Shown here: positions 20,048 through 25,908 of the stretch, piece by piece | Position numbering within the stretch: position 1 is the stretch's first letter | Layout: each line of letters begins with the position of its first letter | Assembly (NCBI RefSeq): GCF_001039355.2 | Contig: NW_019773792.1 | Location: 570,080-595,987, forward strand | Source of the DNA: Lingula anatina | Lineage: Eukaryota; Brachiopoda; Lingulata; Lingulida; Lingulidae | Direction: 5' to 3' | Length of the DNA stretch: 25,908 nt | Translations under genes and position numbers: made by a program | The notes under the pieces: generated by a model | The model's input: the letters and a program-made list of their open reading frames with translations, nothing else | Told to the model about the DNA's origin: nothing | Databases searched by the model: none

Positions 20048-20297
20048 AGGCCTTATAAACAGATTAGGCGTTTACTAACACTACCTGCAGATCTTTTAGC
20101 TCTAACACCCATATTAACCACATAACCCACAACTTGACCAACATATAGTAAAAATATTTACCAGAACATATGAATATTAGTGATAGGAATCGCTCTGGTA
20201 GTTTTGGTTAACTCATGGGTTATGTAGCTGATATGAGTGTTAGTGCTAAAAGATCTGCGTGTAGTGTTAGTAAACACTTACTCTGTTTATAAGGCCT
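20048..20297. mobile_element. 250-bp foldback (MITE-like) element
   Basis: Arms 20048-20130 and 20215-20297 are inverted copies, about 87% identical by my count (11 differences in 83). They begin AGGCCTTATAAACAGA and include TTTACTAACACTAC and GCAGATCTTTTAGC. The 84-bp centre is unrelated. The element lies just downstream of the SLC25A32 polyadenylation signal, and no coding sequence is present. Confidence 0.8.
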
Positions 20298-22320
20298 GTT
20301 ACATGTAATGATGGAGATCTACAGGCTGAAAGTGGTTGTGAGAAGACACAACAGCTACTCACTAGTCAAATAGTGTTGAACCAGAGATTTCCCATAGATG
20401 GCAGCAGTGAGGGATCAGAGAGCATTCTCTTGTACCTGATTCTGTTCAATGCATCTCACAGTATTGAAGTTTACTTTTAGTCATTCAGACTTGCAGAATT
20501 TGCTTGAACAAAATGAGAAACAGCACATGGCATTTATTTTTTTTTTTGAGAACTTCCTCCATGTTTTAAGATCAAAATTAAATGTTTTGCAGTCACTGGT
20601 GTGCACCGTCTTGATATTGTAACAGTAACAAGCCACTTTATCTGTAGAACACGTCACCTGTATGCTGTTTATCATAGAGGTGGAATAACTTTTAATGGAG
20701 TTTTTTTTCTGTGGAAGAAATAGACGAGAAGGAAAGGGTGAGATTTTATCATTTACAGAAAAAAAAAGATACAGTGTAACACTGGATGTTTTCCATTTGT
20801 TTTGTTTTTGAATATTATGTTATGAGATTTTCATTGTTCAAGTCTTTATTAAGATTTACTTTGTTACTTATATTCCAACGTATACTCACATTGTTTAGTA
20901 TTGTGTTCTAGTATTTTCCAAGTGTTCTTAGGATGTTCTGTATTTTCATGCTCATCAAGGGCCAACTCTTTACTGCATTTAGTGCCAATGATAAAACGCA
21001 CATTCTTTTTCTGACTTTTTCCTGTTATAATCAGTATCTTATAATAGACATGGCCAATCAACACAGTCATTTACTATAATTTTACTTACATATTAATAGT
21101 TCATATTATGATAATGATGATATCAGTGTATCACATAGTAAATGGAATAGTTTTATGGAAGAATGCCATTTGAAAGGGAAATTATAAGTTCCAAACGGAC
21201 AAAAGAATCAGATATGGAAGGTGTGGAAAATGTCTTTGGCACTTGTTAATGCTTGAGACAGTTCAGGCAATAACTGGCACATAGTTAAGCATTTAAGTGT
21301 ATTAATAATTTAATTGTATTAATAATTTAATTGTATGTTTTAAGAGGAGATTGAGAACTTCCACTCATTCAGTAGGATGTAGAGACATTTTATCTGGTAT
21401 CTGTTCCCGCCCTTGATTCAGAAATCAATCAATATTTATACAGAAAGGAAGCAAATTAAAAATTGCTGCAGCTTTTGAATCAAGTAACCAGTGTCATAAA
21501 ATATGACCTTCAATTAGTAAAAATGTTTGAAAATATGGCAGTGGTATTTTTGGCTTCCAAAAAGTATGAAATCTGTCAAATGTCAAATAAACCTCATCCT
21601 TTTACTTAATAAATTCACAACATGATATTGGTTCATCTTTCAACATTGAAACAAACTCACAACATGGTAAATGGTTTATTCTCAAGATGAGCTGAGCTGG
21701 AGATCAAGCCTGTAGTTAAAGCTAGACCAGGCACAAGGCAGTACTATAGTTCATGTTGTATTGATTGATTTGACCAATAAAGTATAACATGTGTAATAAA
21801 ATATGTGAGCAATTATGTTTCAATAAATGATGTAAAAAAAAAAAACTGTTTCATCACAACAGAAGTTGGGTTCAGAGCCTCTGCAGACCAATCAAAGTCA
21901 TAGGACACCATTGTGTGTCACGCTTCTTGATAAGTCTGTCTCATCCAGTCTGTACTTTCCTCCATCAACAACTATGTCAATGTCAAGGCCACACATAGCT
22001 ACAGGTCAACACAATCTTGGTTCCATTCTCTGAAAAGGCATTGGTTTCTACACTGTATTTGCATTGCTGTTACAGCTTTTTTTTCGATGTCTAAAAATTC
22101 CTTGCCACATCTTCTGGTGACTGTCTAGAACAGGATGGGATATAGGCAGAATACAGAGCTGTGTGTGGAAACTGTTCAGATTTTGAAAATACCGTAGAAT
22201 GGATTTTGAAAAGATCTAATGAATGTAACCAATCACACCAAGCTTAACATGAGACAAGTGTAGTCACCGACCAAAGAAGGCATGCTAAAGAAACCATACA
22301 TGCCCTGTCTATCTGACCAA
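20298..22320. other. Region between SLC25A32 and CHID1
   Basis: AT-rich and non-coding, between two convergent genes. AATAAA followed by a 12-A run (21822-21845) on the plus strand resembles a retrotransposed mRNA end or a distal polyadenylation site. On the minus strand AATAAA (plus tttatt, 21675-21680) is a candidate CHID1 signal about 640 bases after its stop. A 17-bp direct duplication (TATTAATAATTTAATTG) lies near 21300-21333. Confidence 0.45.
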
Positions 22321-25300
22321 TCACAGCAGGTCAAAGAAGTAGTCTAGGCCCTGCCCTATCTCCCATATAGAAATGCCAGTCCCCAGCTCATTGGCCAGAT
22401 CCAGTCTGTCCTTTATTGACTGTAAGCTGGGATAATATACAACATGGCTGCCTATGCCTGTCCTGAAAGTAGAATATAAACTGTATAACATCTAATGTAC
22501 CAGTAAGTAATATATAACATGGCTGCCTGTACCTGAAAATGGAGTAAAAACTGCAAATGGCTGCCTGTACTGGTTACGATAGTGGAGTAGGTAAATGCAA
22601 GGGCTGGTACCAATTAAAACACAGTGAAAAAAAAACTGCACCAGAAAGCTGTGTATAAGTCTTTTTAGGCTGTAGTATAAATAAAAGTAAAAACCATGAG
22701 TACAGGGTCTTGAAGAATTTAAAGATTTTTAATGGAATTTTTATCATCTAATAATTTTAAATAAAATAACTTTGAGTTAAAGATAATAGTGATTTAAAAC
22801 ATTATTTCTTGTTTAAAAAACTTTCAAATATTAAAATAATAAAATAAAAGGCAATACAAAATTGTTGCTCACTTGTATTGGAATGTATGCTCGGAGGAGG
22901 TGGCGTCCCAAACCAGCTTAGGTTTATGTTTTGTAAGTATTTCTATAAACCTGAAAAAGAAAAGGTTTTATATGAAAAAGCCATACACAACTTGCAATTA
23001 GATAAAAGATGAAATAAACATAACTAAGTAATTTAGTCAATATCGTCCAATAAATTTGGAATCCAGGCAACAAAGCTGTCATAAATACAGACATTAAGCA
23101 GATTATAACCACTGGTGCACAAGAGGTTTTTAAAATTAATATTGATGCAACATCATATAGTTATTGCCACATATTTTTAGTAATGCTCATAAGGTTTCAA
23201 ATAATGGACATTCATAAAATGTATCTTGAAAATGCCAATGTGTGAACAATGAAATAAATTCACACACACACACACACACACAAAATAATTAAAATAACTA
23301 AGAAAAAACAGCAAATGGGAAGTTCAAGTAAAAGAACCTAATCACCGATATTTAAGTCCTAAAAATCACTCCAGTAAGTTTGAGGATGAAAAGTCATGTA
23401 ATTATCCATTTACTGTGTTTACAGTGAAAAGTGCACAATACAGACCCTGCTCACTGTTTCAGGTGATGGCTATATGTGCAAACACACGTTGTCTGTACAT
23501 AGAAAAGATTACTGAATTCCAAGGGACTATTCCCAGACCCTATTGTACTAACTGTGGAAAGATCTATCTCCAAAGAGATTCTAGCTCAATTGCAATCAAC
23601 CCTAATCATTTACTCCCTGATGATGGTGACAGTCACAGAAATATTGGAGGTAATACCCACATATTTTATAAGCTCTTGATAAAAAGAAAAACAATAAATT
23701 GATACATACAGAGCTAATGAAACTGTTCTCTAACTTGTAAATGGCTTAGATGTCTGTCATGCCTACTGAAGCTGCTAGGGATTTCATGCACACTTGGCTT
23801 CTGGAAGTTGTTTCACATCGTTATGAGCGTGATCATTGTGCATGTGCATCCAGGTAGCTACAGTGAGACATATCTCCCCCCATCTTCTTCATTCTTTTCA
23901 CTAACTATGCTCACTGCTGTCCCAGTATTGGCCCCCTCCTCCACTTTCTGCCTGGTTTTATCTATTGCTAACTATACTCACTGCTGTCCCAGTATATTGG
24001 TCCCCCTCCTCCACTCTCTGCCTGGTTTTATCTATTGCTAACTATACTCACTGCTGTCCCAGTATATTGGTCCCCTCCTCCACTCTCTGCCTGGTTTTAT
24101 CTATTGCTAACTATACTCACTGCTGTCCCAGTATATTGGTCCCCTCCTCCACTCTCTGCCTGGTTTTATCTATTGCTAACTATACTCACTGCTGTCCCAG
24201 TATTGGCCCCCTCCTCCACTCTCTGCCTGGTTTTATCTATTGCTAACTATACTCACTGCTGTCCCAGTATATTGGTCCCCTCCTCCACTCTCTGCCTGGT
24301 TTTATCTATTGCTAACTATACTCACTGCTGTCCCAGTATATTGGTCCCCTCCTCCACTCTCTGCCTGGTTTTATCTATTGCTAACTATACTCACTGCTGT
24401 CCCAGTATTGGCCCCCTCCTCCACTCTCTGCCTGGTTTTATCTATTGCTAACTATACTCACTGCTGTCCCAGTATATTGGTCCCCTCCTCCACTCTCTGC
24501 CTGGTTTTATCTATTGCTAACTATACTCACTGCTGTCCCAGTATATTGGTCCCCTCCTCCACTCTCTGCCTGGTTTTATCTATTGCTAACTATACTCACT
24601 GCTGTCCCAGTATTGGCCCCCTCCTCCACTCTCTGCCTGGTTTTATCTATTGCTAACTATACTCACTGCTGTCCCAGTATATTGGTCCCCTCCTCCACTC
24701 TCTGCCTGGTTTTATCTATTGCTAACTATACTCACTGCTGTCCCAGTATTGGGCCCCCTCCTCCACTCTCTGCCTGGTTTTTATCTATTCCTAACAATAC
24801 TCACTGCTGTCCCAGTATTGGGCCACCTCCTCCCGGTACATAGTCCGCACCATAAAAATTCAGGCCTAGTAATATTTTCCTCCTATAGGGGGAGGCACTT
24901 TCTGGTACCAAGGTCTCTACACAGCTCCTCATCCAGCTCAGGGGGCTGTTAGGACCAGGGCTGAAAGATAACAGAGAATACTGGGAAATAAACTGAATAC
25001 TACAGCATCAGAGTGGTGCTACTGCCTCCAGGATTTGTACCACCAGCTTAGAGAATTTAACTTAAACAAAGATAAATACTCAGAAATGATGACCGAGAAA
25101 AAAAAATTGCTGGGACCAAAAGTGCTGCCAGATGCAAGTGAAAATAAATATTCTTATTTTATGTCAAATACAACTGCCCTTCAAGCTGGTTAAGGTAAAG
25201 TATCAAATAAGAAACCAAAAATATTCATGAAAATTAATTTAGAAATCAGCCAAGCCATTCTTTTAACTAAAGCTTGTGTACATGTATACCTCATAGGGTT

Positions 25301-25829
25301 AGAGTAATCATAGGTCATGAGACTAAAGGCATCCATGACAGGGGCCAGGGCCTCAAAATCCTCCACACCTACCATCCCTTGGCTGTTCCTACAACAAAAT
25401 TAAACACAGATACTGGCAGATATGTTATCAGTGTATACATTACTGTGAGATTTGATATCACTGTTTACATTTCAACTACAACAATCAAGTAAACAATATA
25501 CTTTGTGCTGAAATTATAACATCATTTTCTTAAACTAAGTTACTTGTTTGAGGACTTTTTCCCTATGCATCTAATCTAAATTCTAATATCTTAATTGTAA
25601 CACAGAAAATATTCAGGAAATCTCCTGTGGCAAACAATAAGGTATCTCATGTCACAAATGACACTAGCACATCCCAGGTAGATGAAGTAAATTGTTGTGA
25701 TCACAATAAAACACTACAAGTTTTCCAAACTATTACCTCTGCATCAGAGGAGGCGGAAGAACAAGAATCACTTTTTTATTCTCTGCATGGAAATCTTCAG
25801 CAAAGTGCTCCAGGAAATGAACCAGTTCT
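22321..25829 (-). CDS. CHID1: Chitinase domain-containing protein 1, C-terminal five exons
   Basis: Minus-strand exons in transcript order: 25737-25829, 25290-25388, 24805-24960, 22873-22950 and 22321-22462. All borders are AG/GT and all phases agree, giving 188 residues and a TGA at 22321-22323. CHID1 (stabilin-1-interacting chitinase-like protein in mammals) is a secreted or lysosomal GH18-fold protein that binds glycans and lacks classic chitinase activity. Features: [38 protein letters not shown], the GH18 beta-6 MTYDY segment; [37 protein letters not shown]; and the end [20 protein letters not shown], all in family order. Mammalian CHID1 is 393 residues, so the N-terminal half lies beyond the right edge. 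The splice junctions of exons 25737-25829, 24805-24960 and 22321-22462 are duplicated in neighbouring introns. Confidence 0.95.
22433..22575 (-). repeat. Partial copies of a CHID1 acceptor junction
   Basis: The word ACATGGCTGCCT, part of the 5' end of terminal exon 22321-22462, recurs at 22517 (75 bp away), with the flanking AATATATAAC and CCTGAAA that span the acceptor. A shorter copy (ATGGCTGCCTGTAC) starts at 22557. The copies are diverged and keep only part of the acceptor context. Confidence 0.7.
23261..23282. repeat. (CA)n microsatellite
   Basis: A CA dinucleotide run in a CHID1 intron. Confidence 0.93.
23463..23649 (+). other. Possible exon or transposon fragment with cysteine pairs
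   Basis: On the strand opposite CHID1, the acceptor-like ctgtttcag (ending 23462) and a donor-like GGAG|GTAATA bound 187 bases with an open frame throughout. It reads [16 protein letters not shown], then a second pair in [16 protein letters not shown]. Two cysteine pairs about 20 residues apart suggest a small zinc-binding fold. I do not recognise the family and no neighbouring exon was found. A degraded transposon ORF is as likely as a nested gene. Confidence 0.3.
23742..23780 (+). repeat. Dispersed repeat fragment (copy 2)
   Basis: GGCTTAGATGTCTGTCATGC and the following bases through GCTAGGG correspond to 7059-7097, in the same orientation. Confidence 0.55.
23890..24838 (-). repeat. Satellite-like array of 67-70-bp units built from a CHID1 exon end and its splice donor
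   Basis: On the plus strand TCACTGCTGTCCCAGTAT starts at 23911, 23978, 24048, 24117, 24186, 24253, 24322, 24391, 24458, 24527, 24596, 24663, 24732 and 24801. On the minus strand this is the exon end CTGGGACAGCA|GTGAGTAT. The copy at 24801 belongs to the real exon 24805-24960 and the other thirteen are intronic. Each unit also carries the exon's GGAGGAGG tract and an AGGCAG|AG acceptor-like word after a short pyrimidine-poor stretch. The order 69, 69, 67 recurs as a 205-bp higher-order unit. The open frames seen on the plus strand are by-products. Confidence 0.95.
24961..25289. other. CHID1 intron with a recurrent motif
   Basis: Bases 25008-25048 (tcagagtggtgctactgcct through ccaccagc) match 1861-1900. 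On the minus strand the motif contains GGTACAAATCC, which resembles an RNA polymerase III B box, so a tRNA-derived SINE fragment is possible. Nothing else is recognised. Confidence 0.4.
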
Positions 25830-25908
25830 CTGGATGTAAGAAAGTAATAACATGACAGAGAATGTACTATATAATATAACAACTCCAGGAAATGGACCAG
25901 TTCTCTGG
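25808..25908 (-). repeat. Duplicated CHID1 acceptor junction
   Basis: CTCCAGGAAATGAACCAG at 25809, continuing TTCTCTGG, contains the first exon bases and the acceptor of exon 25737-25829. It recurs with one or two changes at 25883-25908, an offset of 74 bp. The second copy runs into the window edge, so more copies may follow. Confidence 0.8.

Noticed and set aside
22421-22430. Acceptor for the CHID1 terminal exon at tatcccag|CTTACAG (22427)
   Set aside because: Using it would drop the conserved H-V-V-Y-Y-P segment and break the phase with exon 22873-22950; the acceptor at 22463 restores both.
23890-24838. CRISPR-like regular repeats
   Set aside because: The units are contiguous near-identical monomers without unique spacers, in a eukaryotic intron.
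23965-24952. Long plus-strand open frames translating as repeated LTILTAVPV and [10 protein letters not shown] words
   Set aside because: They are produced by the tandem array; the coding sense of the flanking exon is on the other strand.

Overview
The window is animal nuclear DNA. It has AT-rich non-coding sequence, many microsatellites and minisatellites, and four protein-coding loci split into short exons by GT-AG introns. The protein families are general metazoan ones. The frequent acatgtac-type words, the repeat content and the intron sizes suggest a lophotrochozoan, most likely a bivalve mollusc; that assignment is inference. Single N bases at 2240, 3857 and 13495 look like gap placeholders, so the window is probably four contigs joined in a scaffold.

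Layout. (1) 330-1390, minus strand: three exons of the V-type proton ATPase regulatory subunit H (ATP6V1H). (2) 1391-3857: non-coding, with a foldback-prone transposon remnant, a duplicated AGGTCA-rich block, a poly-G run and two minisatellites. (3) 3884-4129, plus strand: the last exon of an SLC5A8-like sodium-coupled monocarboxylate transporter, ending in the PDZ ligand TRL. (4) 4130-8890: probable 3' UTR, then intergenic DNA. (5) 9037-13424, plus strand: the first eleven coding exons (440 residues) of a second SLC5A8-like gene, cut off by the gap at 13495. (6) 13779-19839, plus strand: the 3' half of the mitochondrial folate/FAD carrier SLC25A32, with two phase-compatible alternative terminal exons 4 kb apart. 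A long-TIR insertion and a foldback element lie between them. (7) 22321-25829, minus strand: the last five exons (188 residues) of CHID1, a chitinase-like GH18 protein, convergent with SLC25A32.

The strongest unexplained pattern is tandem repetition that starts across exon-intron junctions. Five junctions in the two minus-strand genes are duplicated into the neighbouring intron. In ATP6V1H these are one donor (43-bp period) and the facing acceptor (61-bp period) of the same intron. In CHID1 they are two acceptors (offsets 74-75 bp) and one donor. The CHID1 donor has grown into an array of about 0.95 kb with fourteen copies of the exon end plus splice donor, organised in a 205-bp higher-order unit (67+69+69). 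Second in interest are the duplicated terminal exon of SLC25A32 and the apparent tandem, broken-up SLC5A8 paralogues.

The loci do not form a pathway: proton pump, monocarboxylate uptake, mitochondrial cofactor transport and a lysosomal/secreted chitinase-like protein. No RNA gene, CRISPR array or prokaryotic feature was seen.
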